Shown: positions 1 to 15,400 of the stretch, piece after piece
Layout of the letters: each line of letters starts with the position of its first letter
Numbering within the stretch: the stretch's first letter is position 1
Assembly (NCBI GenBank): GCA_914767715.1
Contig: OU612069.1
Span: 3,906,001 to 3,970,000 of the forward strand
Direction of reading: 5' to 3'
DNA from: Membranipora membranacea
Lineage: Eukaryota; Bryozoa; Gymnolaemata; Cheilostomatida; Membraniporidae
DNA: 64,000 bases
Position numbers and translations under genes: made by a program
The notes under the pieces: generated by a model
The model's database searches: none
What the model was told of the DNA's origin: nothing
The model's input: only the letters and a program-made list of their open reading frames with translations

Positions 1-314
1 CAAATGCCAATTCCTTGGTTCCTGTTTGTTTTTTTTTAAGGTTACTGCTTGAAATTTCTAATAAGATAGAGAATTAAAAATTAAGATAAGAAATGCAGCG
101 GTGTGGTCTGTTATTCTATGCCAGAGAGGTCAAGACTAGAGTGACAACTACCCGATAAAACAAAGCTGAGACCATCCCGATCCGACCAGCAACCGGGACG
201 GCCCATCTACCAAATGCCCAACACACATCTTCCCCCCCCGCTCCACAAACTGAATGTTGAATGTAGCTGTGAATGTGGCTGAAGATGTATATCAATATAA
301 ATATATTTACACAG

Positions 315-450
315 CAAATAATGTTGTATAGCAAAGATGGATCCCAAAGGCGGCAGTTGGGAGTCATACAAGAAGTTACTAATCTATTTGGTGTTGAGTT
401 TGGTACATTGAGCAGTGATGGGATGATCGTTTACACCAAACTAGGATATG
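315..450 (+). CDS. Exon 1 (visible): beta-propeller-like segment
   Basis: Follows acceptor ttacacag and ends at TATG|gtaagg, phase 1 out. It encodes YSKDGSQRRQLGVIQ and then FGTLSSDGMIVYT, which resemble blades of NHL or WD-type propellers. It has no cysteine. The protein must begin upstream of the window. Confidence 0.72.
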
Positions 451-3400
451 GTAAGGACAATGCAATTTTTTGAGGGTCATGATATATAATTGTCATGGAA
501 AGATATAAGTGATATGCTTGATTGGGATTTAATGGATAAGAGGTTAAGAGGTTAAGAGGTTACTAGGTTAAGAGGTTAAGAGGTTATGAGGTTATGAGGT
601 TATGAGGTTAAGAGGTTATGAGGTTAAGAGATTATAAGGTTATAAGGAGATTTGAGACTAGGTTGAGGGTTTGAATGAGGACAAGAGTGAGTGCAAAGGC
701 GAGGGATAGGGGATAGTTGTGTTGGGAAAATCAAGGTTGTACTGATTTTTTTCTGGATATAAATGTCGATAGCTATATACACAAGATGTACCCACTTAAA
801 TAAAAATAGTGAAATAAAATTGACGTTCTCGGCAAAATGAGAAAAGTGTGTACATGGTTGTAAACACACAGCCACACATCTCTGAAAAGATCGAGCGATT
901 GGAATTAAGGGTCCTTCGAGTTTTGCTTTGTCTATTTATAATAGAAGTAAAAAAATGGATAATTGTGTTGTCACGATCAACCTGAAGTGAAAATAGATAG
1001 AGAAATCTGATTCCGAGATCACAGCATGAAGGATAACCATATTGTAGTGCCCAAAGATCACACATAAACTTGAACTGTAATACTAATACATACAACAAAA
1101 TTACAAATAATTGCTTTATTTGTCTTTTCATATTTTCATTGGCTGCTGGAAGTTTTACAGTTAATCCTGCAAATGAATGAAAGATCGATCCATCCAGAGT
1201 TTACCAAGGGCGATGAACCTTAAAGTAATCAATCGAGAAAATTGTAGATTGATAATACACTGTTATCTCTGTAGTTTCAAAATTTGCACCATAACAAACA
1301 TCTTACATATCAGTGTTTTACAATCCCTCAAAATTGTTTACCAAGGGTCTTTGGGATGTGGCATACACATTCAATCATATGCTTGTAAGCGAGTTCAACA
1401 AGTACCTTTTGGGAGTTTGGACAGGGCAAGGGTGCGGTGGGCATGTTTTGTCTGGGCTTTCCATGACGTTCATGTGGTGTTTTTGTAATTAGTTGGAGGG
1501 TTTGCCGCCACTCTAGTAACAGACTATCTGGCTGACCAATGCTTTAATTTACTTTCTGTGAACATTTATTACTCTTTATTTACAAAGTTTTTTGATAGCA
1601 AAATACAAAAAATAAAAGGTTCAGAGTTCAAAATTGTGCATAATTATGTAAGATGATCATTTTCTTTTTTGTAGGTATAACTGCCTTCGATATGACAGGG
1701 GTTACTGTCACACATGGGAGTTTTTTAGTCAACCATATAGTCAGGTATGTTATGTATATCAAACCATGAAATCAAATGGATGTTTTCAAAACACAATCAG
1801 ATGTAGAACAGTGAAACTCCTCTTCCCTTGTTAGTGAGTAAGCTGAGTTTTATTTTTGTTAGAAATGTGAATTTCGCACACAAAGTAATCTCCCATTTAC
1901 CAACTCCAGTGTAAGCATTTTTGACCCGAGGGAGTGAAGCTTCATTTTCACGGTAAAGCATTTTATCACATAGATAATGTGACTTCCAGTATGGCATAAA
2001 GCCCTCAGCAATATAATATTCCACCTATTTATGTATGTATGTATGCATGTAAATATATGTGTATGTAGTTCCAATACTTTCCTACAGGAAGAATTTCTAT
2101 TTGTTTTCGTGTAAACACCAACTATGCAGCAAGAAGTCACTCTTATAATACTTGTTTTTTATTGGTGTTTATGCAAACAGCAATACCTTTAACTGTGACT
2201 TGAGATGTAAATGAGTTAACATTAATTGTTCCAGCAAGGGCAGGTATTGCATTTAAAACCTACACATATGTTCTTCTTCTCTACTACAAGTTATCCAGGG
2301 ACAGAAGATGATCCTGATAGTTCTGCTATGTTCACAGATGGCATGTCTCAACCAGAGGATAGCTTGTCGGTTGACATAGGATATGTGTCACCACATCCTT
2401 TCAATAAGAATATCCTTATAATTGCGGATGCATTTACCAGCAAAATTATGCTGATTGACACTTCAAACGGTATGATACGTACTTTGGTGTCTGTTTTGTT
2501 TCCCCAGTGCTATGGCCAGGCAAATTGGTCTGTCCAAATGCTTTATGAGAAAAACAGCTATATTTGTTATAAGATATTGAGATGCATATGATTACTTGGA
2601 TGGCATGAGTAGTAGAAGCAACACCTTCTTTTTTCGCTCGTTTCAGACGACCCATAAACAAATGCGGGTCAAACCATTCAGGTCTATGACTAACAATCAT
2701 CTGACCTTTGACCTGTCTGGCTATTGTCCTTTGGTCCATCTAAATTACAGTTTATCTTTCAAACAAATTTCTCTTTACTAATTATCATGAGAACAAAATA
2801 TTAAAGCATTTCGATTCAAGAGATGTTAGTTTACTATTTGGATTTGTCCCTAGTGAACTTAATACATTGGAGAATAAAATAAAAAGCCAGTCAAAGCTGA
2901 AAGATGATTATACCTGATACTATTGTTGAAGACAACCAAACAAAAAAGTACATTGACTGTGTGCATTACAAAATAAATTACATTTTGTAAAATACCCTTT
3001 GCCTGTGGTTTCCAAATGAGTGTTGCAAAAGTGGAGAACTGTGGGTACAGAACATATATCAAACAGTTCCCCCAACCATCAATCACACACATCCAACACT
3101 TATTCAGACAAGCAAACTTTGCCTGTCATTGTACTCCTTAGTTCACCAAACAAAAGGCATTTTGTTCTACAAGTCTACAAGTCTCATAGGTGTCTTGAGT
3201 CATGTCTAAAGACAGGCTTCCAAACATCATCCCTCAGGGCCTATCCAACATACTTCAACACAACTCTACTTTATTTTGTAATGAGATCAAAGAGTTTCTT
3301 CAAACATTACAAAGACTTATCCACTGAATTCCAAATTTTTTGTATTGGTACACTTGTAGGTGAAAAAGCAATGTTCTGTCAAAAGAGCACAAATAACCAG

Positions 3401-6400
3401 ATGGCTGATGGTGATGATGATAGCTGCACAGTGGCTCGCGCTATTCATGCTATATGGGTGGACAACTCAACAGCAATGATACTTGACAGATATATACCCA
3501 GGATTATCAATTTTTGTAAGGCCACCGTATCATTCAACATCAATCAACCAATCAAGTCTTACCTTTTTCATGAGAATTCAACTTGGATTACTAAGAACCA
3601 TACCTATGTCTGAACCTGCCAATAAAGAACTTTGACCAAGGTGTGCATGACTTAGTTTGAGAGCTTTAAAAACACTTGGCTATTCTAATTTAGCTTGATT
3701 ATTTACAGCAGCACCTGTCACTTTCAACTGCGTTTGAAAGTGTCAAATGATGATCATAATACTATATATGCTTTCATATTTCCAGATTTAGAAGCAGACG
3801 ATTGTGATTCAGATCCTTGCTTGAATGGGGGCACATGTACAGATACTTATGCTGACTTTGAGTGCTCTTGTCTCCCGGATTGGACTGGAACAGATTGTGG
3901 GATAAGTATGTCAACCATTCATTATGTATATAAGTGATATATACGCATTTACATAACTTAATTAAATTTAATGATATGCAAATACATTATTTGTACATGC
4001 TGTGCCGTCCCTGAATGGTTGAGCCAGGGGGAACTTTATACATGTTATACCCTGATGTCTGAGTATCCTCATTGGAAACCGTTGGCTTTACTCAAAGAAA
4101 AAACTTCTCTTAACCACTAAATTTGTTCACTCCTTATTGCTCCCTAAGATAGAATTATATATGAAACTCTCTGTCTCATATCATGTTCACCTGAAGTTTG
4201 GGAAATCTTTTTGACAGATTGTATGTGTTTTGCCTACTAATGCTTTAAAACTGATCTTCAGAGCTAAAAACCTTGCCTCACCACATGGTTAATCCCACTG
4301 GACGCCAAACTGAATGTAAAGATACAACAGTGGTGTGTTACAGATGCGAATACCTGTGATTCTGATGATGAATGTTCTGGTCTCAAGGTGGAAGCAGTGT
4401 GTGATGGAGCTCCAAAAACCTGCCGTCCCATCTGCCTAAATAGTATGTACTGTGCACAAGGAGTGTGTACTGCTATAACAAGGACGACAGGGGAGGCAAT
4501 CAACGTTTGTATGCCTCAATGCAGCGCCTCAACAGCTTCATGTGATTGTGAATTGGGTACAGTCTGCATAGGTATGTCCTGATTTTCCTGGTAAGTATGA
4601 CCATGATCTATGCAGATTTAAAGCGCGCTTTAAACCTGACATTTTTATGTTTCCTCACAAAATGAGCAATTTTGGAGTCAAACTCTTTGGAGGTCTTAGC
4701 TTTGTGAGCAATGAGGGTATCTTCAATGTTTGCAAATCTTAAAGCTGATATAAGTCCGAGAAGTCAAGTTCAAACAAATTCTCAACTCAAAACCTGTGTG
4801 ATAATTTTGTTCGACCAAAGCGAATAAACCATGCAAGAAGGATCTTCTTCTCATATTGAGCCTCTTTTTCAATGTACCATAGAGACCAAATAGCGATGAC
4901 CAAAGGCTCAAATCTCCCTGTACGTATTTAAAATCTGTGTCATTTTGTTTCCAGCACAAAGATGTCTTATGTTATGCGATCCAGCTGACACAGATAATAT
5001 AATATGTGCTGAGATAGGACAAAAGTGTAATCCGCATACACACCACTGCTCAGAACTATGCTCTGTGAGTGAAGTGGTAATTCTGGATCACAGTTGATAT
5101 TAATGCCTCTTAGAGTGAAGGAAAATGGCTAGGCCTGATTATTTGGGAAAATCATTTGAGCAAAACACATAATTTCCAGCATTCCTGAGCAACTGATAAC
5201 TAAGCTAGTACATCTTCAATACATGTTTAATGGCAATAATTAATATTTGATCAATACATTTATCGCGCAGAAACAACTGGCATTCTTTCCATGTTGGATA
5301 ATTTGGACATCGACCACATAACGGATGTTTTGGTTTATTTGAGAACATGACTCATTCTTGTTAGAACACTTTTCCCCAGAAACTAAGTGCACATACAGAA
5401 AATCTCTGATATTTGGGTTGGTGATGTGTTATTATGTGGTTTCAGGAAGACTCTGACTGTGGGCCATCTCTAGGCATTCTGTCAGCATGTTTCGTGAGTC
5501 AAAGATTGTGTGTGGTTGCCTGTTTAGGAGACGCTGACTGCTCCAGTTCAGCTTACAATTGTCATCAAGGTTTGTTGTTGTAGTGACTGTAGCATCAACT
5601 CGTAGTACTTCCAAACCCGTGTTATCTTGGATGCATTTTTTGCAGAATTACCCTTTAAGCTAGTGTAACATTTCAAATATATCAACACTGTCCTTGGAGC
5701 CCGGGAACTTTTAAACTCTATTAATTTTCCAGGAATGTGTTTAAAGTCTGACCCAGGAGATATCACATGTTTGACTGAGAACGACTGTCCAGGGTCAGCA
5801 GTCTGTGATGAGTCAGATGGTTTATGCGTTTCACCTACGGACCGTAGAACTGATTGTCAGACTATGATGGATTGTGGCACCATGGCTTTCTGTCACACAG
5901 AGGGATACTGTGAGAGGGTTGCCAATCTGGCCGCACCATGTACCGACAATGATGATTGTGGTATGCATACATTTGATGAATAATTTTACTCTATTGAACA
6001 GTTGCCATAACAGCTTGTTTGCAGAGAATGACTCTTAACATCCAATCAAGACAGGAACAGCAATACAATTGCTTCAATAGAGTGTGAAACCAAATGTCCC
6101 TCCTTCCAGGTCATTATGAAGAGTGCCTTGAAGGAGTGTGCATATCACAGCAGGATGAAACAGGATTGGTGGCAGCAGGGTGGTCAGTTTGCTCAAGATG
6201 TGGCGGAGAATCGGTATCACATCAATCAGGGTGTGACACTGAGGTTTGCCAATGTACATCAAACACAACTCAGTGGTACGGGGGTGTCAGGTGTGATATC
6301 AAAGAAACAGACATTTACACAGGCCAATGTAAGAATCTGCAACTAACTACTGTTGGCTATTTATGTTATTTTTTAAGATGGCCACAACATTTAACCAGGG

Positions 6401-9400
6401 AACTATCGCACATTCATATTGAAATTTGAAATTGAATGTATCCTACAACAAAAAATCATGGGTCATCTAGATATACAAATAAACCTGTTGAGTGAACCTT
6501 ATTATCACAATCTGGATAATTACTTTCCATACCACATTCCAATCATCCTATAAAAGTGTCCCTATACTGAGTGATGCAACCACTGTTGGAATTCAGGGTG
6601 TATGCAAGGGGAAGTGTCACCCTTCTTACTTTGTCTAGGGGGATGCATCCACAATATATCATAACCTAGGTTACTGCCAGCTGATGAGAACATCAATATG
6701 AGTTTTCAAAATATGGCTAAACCTGATGCATTTTCATTTGTAATCATTACAGGGATACGACCCCCTGGACCCTGGCCTGGTTAGCTTCCGCTACCTCATT
6801 ATTTTCCACTTATAACATTTGATGCAACACTATAATCTTCATCTTCTCATCAAGATAATTGCCGGTTTTAAGAAAGACATACGATACTCAAGTGTGCTAA
6901 AATTTCAGATTGTGATGACACTGAAGACTGCTCGGGATTCCAGTGTATATATTCAAACTGTTTTCTCATATGTTCAAACGATGGACAGTGCCCATATAAT
7001 CATTACTGTGAAGCAAATCTATGTGTAAGGAGTTGTGTGGAAGGAGGCAGTCTAGGTTGGTAGTCTTTAGCTTTGGCAAATTCCTTTGTTTATTTCAGAC
7101 CCATCAACCTTTGTTTATACTCAGGTCTCAAAAGTAACACAGTAGTATCAGTTCTTTCATAGCCGAAGTCTACTCATTCCACATGTAGATAGAGATCAAC
7201 CACCCTCAGCGTATTAGACTTTGATGATGAGCAAGCATTATATATAATCAAAGTCATAATATATCCAACTGCCATCCAATTGATCTAATCTCAATTATTG
7301 AGGAATGTTTGATATTGTTTTCCAGTGTTTGCCTGCTCAACAAGTCAGACATGCTACGATAACAGATGTCGTATGACCTGCTACTCAGAATATGATTGCT
7401 TCGATCACCAAAGATGCCTAAATGAATTATGTATCCCCATGTGTGAAACAGGTAATATTAAGACTCAGAATAAGACTAATTAATCATCAATACAATAGAT
7501 ACAATCAATACATTAAGACCATGAGGAATTATACATTTAAAGGATTGAGATGAAGTTTTATTCCACAGCATTTCATAATTCTGCAGTTAACAGTGTTTAA
7601 AATCACACTTGAAACTTAATTGCAGCTTCAATGTTGGCCCAATGACCTCAAAGATTTGGTTAGAGATGTCTGAATTTCGAGGAAACAAAATAACATAAAA
7701 TAACAACAACATAAATACTTTTAGACAAGGAATGCAGAGAAGGACATGTCTGCTCAGGAGGTGTATGCCTGGCAATGTGCAAAGTGAATGATGACTGTAC
7801 AGGTGACCTTATATGTGATGGTGGTGTTTGTACGCAAACTTGCACTGTATCATCACAGGCTGATGTGTGTGGCGATCGATTTAAGTGTGTACTTGGGGTC
7901 TGCAGCAAGCCGTGTGTGGTAAGAGGAACAAGCTTGTCCTTAACAGGACAAGATTTCTTGTTTTTAACAGGTTACAAAATCTGTGCAAACAAAGTTTTCA
8001 TATGAAACAGCCTTTTTTGGCAGGTTCTTTCAGAGCTTGTACAAAATACTCCATCATGATAAATCTATAGCTCAATGTTATTATTCAAAATAAAGGGAAA
8101 GCTTAAAGACTTTGTTTTAGGCTGCTCTTTTGTATCACATCTTATTCTCCATATTTTATTCTATCATGTGAGCGATTTTCAGCTTTAGAATCCAAATATT
8201 GAGGAAGTTATGGCCTCTCAAACGTCCAAGGTGACGGCAATTTATCGGCAGTAAAAATCAGCCGGCAATCCCTAGGGTACGTCACAAACAGCTAACCTAG
8301 TTGGTCCAAGTGGCGTGATGGTAGCATCGTTGCCTATGGGTATGGGGACCCGAGCTCGATTCCCACCCAGGTCTGAATTTTGATCATCAATTATTATGTG
8401 ATTATTAGTGTATTAACTAATAACTCATAATGTCTATGTCACATGTCTATGGTTGTGACATACCCCAGGGGAAACATCCGCTTATTCCCAATGCCGATTG
8501 AAGGCAATCACCCTGGAAGTTTGAGAGTCTTTAACAGGAAGGAGGTGCCAAGTTATCACTGTATTGAGCAATAGATAATTGAGTATAGTGCAAGGTAATC
8601 TAAGAATTTATCAAGATTTAGTTGGATGTTTAGTTCACAGATATAGCTTTTAAGATTTTCCTAAGTGGTATGCAACTTTGATTGTTTGACCCTATTTGAA
8701 AAGTGTTTCCAAGCTTTATAATGATCGGATTTCAATTGATAACAGGTAAGTCATATTTTTCAAGTCAGATAGAGGTTGCTTGAGGGGCCAGCTTTGTTTC
8801 GGAGGTTTCTGCACTCAGCACTGCAACGAAGATTCTGATTGTACAATGCCTGATGGAGAGTGCACTGTTGATAATATCTGTACTGTTCAATGTAGTGATG
8901 ACAACACAGATTCATGCGGCGAAAATGACTGGACTTGTGAGTCTGACCTGTGCTACAAAACATGCTCATCCAGTCCTGCTGACTGTCATGTTACACAGGT
9001 CTGTAAATTCTCGTGTGTCTGCTATAGGCTGAAATTGTTTGGTTTAAAAGACCATCAAAAGCATGTTTTAGGCCGGCAGTTACTTATGATAAAGTTATGT
9101 CAGATTCAAATGGTTAAAGATTCAGTGCTCTTCTTGTTATGAATAATTGATGGTGGAATGAGTTCCTCCCATAAGGGAAGGTAACTGTCATCCTTATGAT
9201 GTCACAGTGAACAGGATGTGCAATACAAGAAACAAGCACTTCCTGTTAACTGAATGAGAAAGAGCTACTTTTGATTGATGGGCAGTGAGTTTTGAAGACA
9301 TAAAATGCTCGCACTTACCTTTGGTATTTAATTCAGGGATTTACCTTACTATTCAAGTCAACAGATTGCTACTGCAACTCCTGTTTTCTTCCTTTCACTT

Positions 9401-12400
9401 GTTAATGGAGTTTAGACCTCTGCTTTTCATTTTCTCTCACAGATCTGCACACAATGGAAGGAATGCATAAGAAATGTAGGTGGTGACTGTGAGATTGACT
9501 TGGACTGCAACCCTCATCACTTATACAGATACAAGACCTGTGAGGACAATGAATGTGTTGATATATTTCATACTTTTCAGAACTGCAACAGTTCAGAAGA
9601 GTGCGGTGAGTATCGATTTGATTGGTTACCTGGGAGGTCTTTCAATATAGAAAAAGCCAAAATCTCAATCCGCTCGCTCATTCAGTGAGTGGGTGAGAAC
9701 TGGAAGGCTCTCGTTCCTAAATTGCTCAGTCATTGATGAAACTGTATACGTTCTGAGTGAGAGATTCGGGTGCAATGTTGTCTAAATAAAGACCAAGTGA
9801 GTGATAATATAGAGCGTTGTGATTCTGATACCTTGATTTTGTCAAACATCTCTCATACTAATTGAAAGACCCCACTGGCCTGGATACAAAATAGTATATA
9901 TGCAGAAGATCTAAGATGAATTGAGACGTTTGACTTAAATATCCCAATCTGAGTAACTGACTTCACAGATTTGATATCATGAACCTGAACAAGCTAATAC
10001 TTTACAGTCATTATAAGATGCTGCTTTTGTTTTGCTATGTTCGATTCTAATAGAGATTTTGTCATAAAACAGTGCATAGTATTGGTTATACATCGCAACA
10101 CAACACAGAATCCTTTTCATTCCAGGTTCATTTGCACTATGTGTCGATGGAATATGTATGTGGCCTCCTGCTCTGACGGACACTCGATGTGTGGAGGGGC
10201 AATGTTTGTCAGAGACTGATATGGCATATAATCCACCACGAGCACCTTCCCCTCGCCTTATCCATTGTAATTCTACTGGGGGAACTTCAGAAGGCGATAG
10301 CTTATGTGAGTCACTATTATATTATATTATATCATATCATATTATATTGTGTTATATTATATGGTATCATATTACATTATATTATATTACATTATATTAT
10401 ATTGTATTGTATTATATTATATTATATTATATTTCATCATTTTATTTCATATTGCATTATCTAGTGTGTGGAGTCCCGTGAATGTTGAAGAACAAAATAT
10501 TTTAATTGAAATTTCAAAAAAAATTGAGAGAAACTCATTTTAACCAGAATAATTTAAATTTCTTTTCATTACAGGTCAGCAATATATAACGTCAGCACTT
10601 TGTACTGAGAATGTTTGCCTCTGTCCAGATGGACACCAAAGACTTTATGGCATTTGTGTACCATTCATTAAGAGTATGTATTACGTACTACATGTTTGTA
10701 TACATTGGATAGATACAATATCATCTTGCAGTGTAACAGGTGGTAAAATCACATTAATGTATCTTCAGGGCTTAAAGAATTTGCACGAATGCGAACATCC
10801 TTAATGATCATTTCTGAATCCCCATATAAAACAATGCAAAGTTGAAACTTCAGTGAGCTTTAATCAACATTCTTAAAAAATGGGACATTGTCCATTTTGT
10901 AGTAACATTGAACTTGTTAACGTATCATTTTAGAAGTCAATTTTTAAATTCGATCATTTCAGACATTTGCATTCAAAGGCAGCTAATTTGTTACTGGAGA
11001 AACTAGTGCAAATGCCTTCAGAGCCACTAAGCAGTGGGCAAATTTGGATGTTAGTCTCGAATGAAACTATAATTGATTTTAGCCTGCAGCCCGGAGATAA
11101 ACTGTCCCGAGGGCAGCCTATGTGTCGATGGCCAATGCCAAGTTGTGTGCTCTGAAAGTGATGACTGCGCAGACGGTCTGATGTGTACTGCTGGTGGTGT
11201 GTGTGGATTCCCCTGCAAAGGGGTAGATAAATTGTGCCCCCATGGAACAGTTTGTCACAGAGGGAACTGTGAGCAAGCAGTAAGTTATGACATCATACAT
11301 GTTTTTTCTACGTTTTCAAGAACTTATGTCTGAGCTTCTAATCGAAAAATAATGTGTAAACTTAAACATTGCATTACTATTGATCGCTGATCAAGCTCTC
11401 ATCGATCTTTTTTCTTTTTGAATCATACATTATCCGAAACTGATAAAATTTAATTCAATGTTGTCGAATTTAATTTAGTTCAGAATATAATTCTATCAGT
11501 TTCAGATAATGTACTATTAGAACAAGAAAAAGGGTTCAAAAGGCGCTTGATCTGCTAGACAAAACAATGCAATATAGATCTAAAAAAAAAATGCAGAGAT
11601 CCAAAACAGGATTTTGATTCAAATCTTTTTTCTTAACACTTTAAAAGTGTGACCCAATAAGTGACCGGTATGAGAGAAGGTGTGGTAGTGGGAGTCAAAC
11701 ATGCTTCGACGGAATATGCAGACAAACAGAGACGAACAATGACTTGTGTCCATCCAATACCTTTCTTCGAAAGACTGTCTGTGTATCTAGATGCAACTCA
11801 GGCAAGTATTAAACTGTATTGTATTTTATTGTGTTGTATTTTATCTTATTGCATTGTATTCTAATGAATTATTGTATTGAATTGTATTATATTAAATTGT
11901 ATTGAACTGTATTATTGTTATATGTATTCAATCGTATTGTTTTGAATGGCATTGAATTGTATTGTATTGTGGTACATTGAATGTAAAGTCGCCAAGCAGG
12001 AATCATTTCCTCGTTAGTCTGGCTGTAATTTCGATAGTATGATGACTCCAAAAAATACTGTTTGCTCCACCTCGTCTGGCAGATTGTTTAATAGGATTAT
12101 CATTGAGCTACGCCTCAAGGTCAATGTGATATGAGCAATCATATGTTAAGCAGTTGTGGATATTTTCCTAGCTAGCACTGCTAGAACGTTTAGCATGAAC
12201 AAAATATGTACAAAGATGGATGTAAATCACTTTAATTCTGAATGTACCAACGAAAAAAATATATTAAGTTGTAGTATAACACAACTGTGAATAGTACACA
12301 ACATGTGCAAGTCTGCGTGGATTGATGAGAACATTTCAAGATAAGCAAGTTATTATATGATGCATCAAAAAGTGCATGAAAATACATGGAAATTTTATTG

Positions 12401-15400
12401 CGATCTATAATAAAATATTACCCATTATACATTACGCGATTATGTATGTCAATGCAATAAAATATCAGTTCTTTTAGACAGTCAATGCCCAGATATATGT
12501 GCACTCGGAGGATGTTCATCAAGATGTAGCAGTTCAAAGCTCTGCCCTCATGGTTATGTTTGTATGGGTCGGCGCTGCTATGTCACATGTACAGAAGATA
12601 CAAGTAAGTTTGATATTAAGACCAATCATTCATTAAAGCCTACCAAAAGCAATGCATTGCTTTTGTCTTGTAGTGAACTTTTTGGAGACTGTGACGTCAT
12701 AATGCAGATAATGAGAGTTACTTTTCCTTACGGGAGCATTAAACTTTTTACCCTGCAAATCTGACACAACTTTATCTTAAGTTACTGCCTGACTGTAACA
12801 TGCATTGGTACTTTGGTCTTTACTATACTAAATAAATAAATTAATCCTTCAAAGATAATTTGCACTTTGTTCCTCAATCGCCTGAGAGAGCTGCCTATAC
12901 ACATCAAATAGCTTATTAACCTGTTACAATATTACCCGGCAATAAGGTGATACCATTGGTTAATTTGCCACTTACATCGAATGGCAGCGTCATGATGTTT
13001 TAAATCATGGCGTATAGCTGTTGAATCTTGAGTGTGGTGTGGATACCTCTGATCATGTAAATTGAGAATACTTTGAGAAGATTTCAGCGGGCATATCGGA
13101 AATATCATTGGCCCATCTGCAACATAAAGAATATAATGCGGTTATTACCTCCAACCAGTGCTATTCATATAGCTTTACCCTCATTCTTGATTCTGATTTA
13201 ATGATTGATGATATGAACAATATGATCTGAAACATTGCGGAGACCCCTCACATAGTAGGGCATCCCCTCTTTGTCTAAGCTTGATTGAGTTATTTTAAAT
13301 GACTCCAGGCAAACATCTTCGTGTAGCGTCACCCATTTCAGACCAAAGTGATGTTGCACTGAAAAGAGACGCCGTAGCTTTTTTCAATTTATTTTATCTT
13401 ATACTGTGACAAAAATTTTTGTGTAAACTGAAAGATTTGAGTATCATTTTAACCATTATAGCACCTCGTGTTCCATTTTTATTATCACATTATAATATCG
13501 GATCTGATAATGAAAAAATAAACTAAACTAAACTAGACAGATGTCCTTTCACGCTTATCCCTCAGGAAAACTGTATAATTTTAGGCGAGACTGACTGTGA
13601 AGGGCAGGGCTGGGAGTTTTCATGTCGCCATGGACTGTACCCATCATACAACGAACTGGGAATCTGCTTGTATGTGTTAGGGAAACCTTTTATAACACCA
13701 AAGGTATTATGTAATAATGAAATAATAATAATAATAGTAATTGAGAAAGGTGTTGGATATCCCAGGTTAAGGGTCCTAACCCAATACCAACATATCACCG
13801 GCTGAAGAGCTGAGGAAATCAACAAGGAATATAATAATAATGATATCAATTTCATTCGCTGATCAAGTTCTTTTTCATTCGTTGATATCAATAGTATACT
13901 GATAGGGGGCTAATATTTAGTGCCTGAGTCTTCACAATAATATAATTTTTTATATCAGTATGGGTGTAAATTGATTGGTTGCAAATTTCGTAATTAATTC
14001 AAATTAATGGAATTATTTCTTCATCACTTCATATAAAGAACAAGTATATAATGCCGAAAATTACAATGCATTGTTACCTGAGTGTGTGAATTTTCATTGT
14101 TGTAGTCATTTTTTTGGCAAGAAACCATCAAAGTAGGTTTTTTTTTTCTAAAATGTGTTAGAGAACTTAAATGCAATGTAGTTTGTTTTGCATATACTTA
14201 TTTATTTATTGAGGTTTTCTAAAGGTTTGTAATTAAAGCAAATTAAAAGTGACTTGTTGACCTCACACACATTATCATAGATATAAAAAATGACTTGAAT
14301 AAAAATAGATAAGTGATAGGGTGTTAAATGCTATATAGTGGGTAGGATAATTAGAGCATGGTATCATAGACTGTGTGAATAAAATGAAAAGAGAAAAGAA
14401 TAAACAGAGAGTGGCAAACAAAACTAAAAGTTAACAACGTATACTCCTTCATTACTAATTACAGGATATCGCAAGTGTGAGGGCGACGTTTGGCGCTGAT
14501 CTACATCAGGGAGTAAGTCTAGAAGGGACAGATGTCATATCAGATACAGGCTCTGCAGGTCCAAAGAGAGGCGGTGGTTCCATGTTCTTAGCTAGATACA
14601 CCCTGGCCTTCTCTTGTACTACACAGTCTGACTGCGGTAATAACTTCAAGTAGCAGCCGACAGAGAATCTGGGCCTTTTTTATTAGCGATATAATTAGCA
14701 CTGTACAACACAAAGGTCTAAAGCTTTTAAAAACTATGATTTAAACTCTGTTATGGGGCCTTGTGGCAGAAGCAACCGTGTGAAGCCACTTCTGCCTTGA
14801 TGAGCATCTCATCTCTTTACTTAAAGACCCCAGTGCATTCTTGTTGTTTTCGATATTTCTAACTGATCAGTGTGATTTTGCTGTTGCGCCATCTCTTCAT
14901 TCATTGACTTCAACAATGTTTGCCCCGTCAGTCTCATGCATACAGCGCAGGGGGCTTGCTTTCCATTCAACTTATTGACATCAGCTAAAAGTCGCAATAA
15001 AGGCATCTGCCACTTGTGCATTATTTCACTTCTTGAATTCTTGAAGTTGCCTTTTATAATTATGCCAAGCTTTTCAATGCTTGAGATCTAAATCAATTTG
15101 AGTTTGCACCCTGCATAGATTAGGATACTCTAACTCTCAGTCTTAACCTTTGGAACTACTAATATGTATGCCATTAAATATTCACTAAATCAAAATACGA
15201 CGGTGATTTTGATAGACCCCATCTTACAAGCCAAGGATTACCTGTTTTTGCCTCTCAGTTTGAGCGCTATTTGACACTTTGAATGCATTCACTAATTGCC
15301 TAGAGGCATAGTTGCAGAATAAATTTACTCAGAACATGTTCAGGTTTATTCTTCAGGTGTTGGCTCTGCACTGATATGTGCTGGAGGGTTTTGCACAACA

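Noticed and set aside
533-652. CRISPR-like array
   Set aside because: Direct tandem repeats without spacers, in a eukaryotic intron.
3020-3613. 197-codon plus-strand ORF
   Set aside because: Lies largely in dispersed repeat family C, whose second copy (39.2-39.4 kb) has no matching frame.
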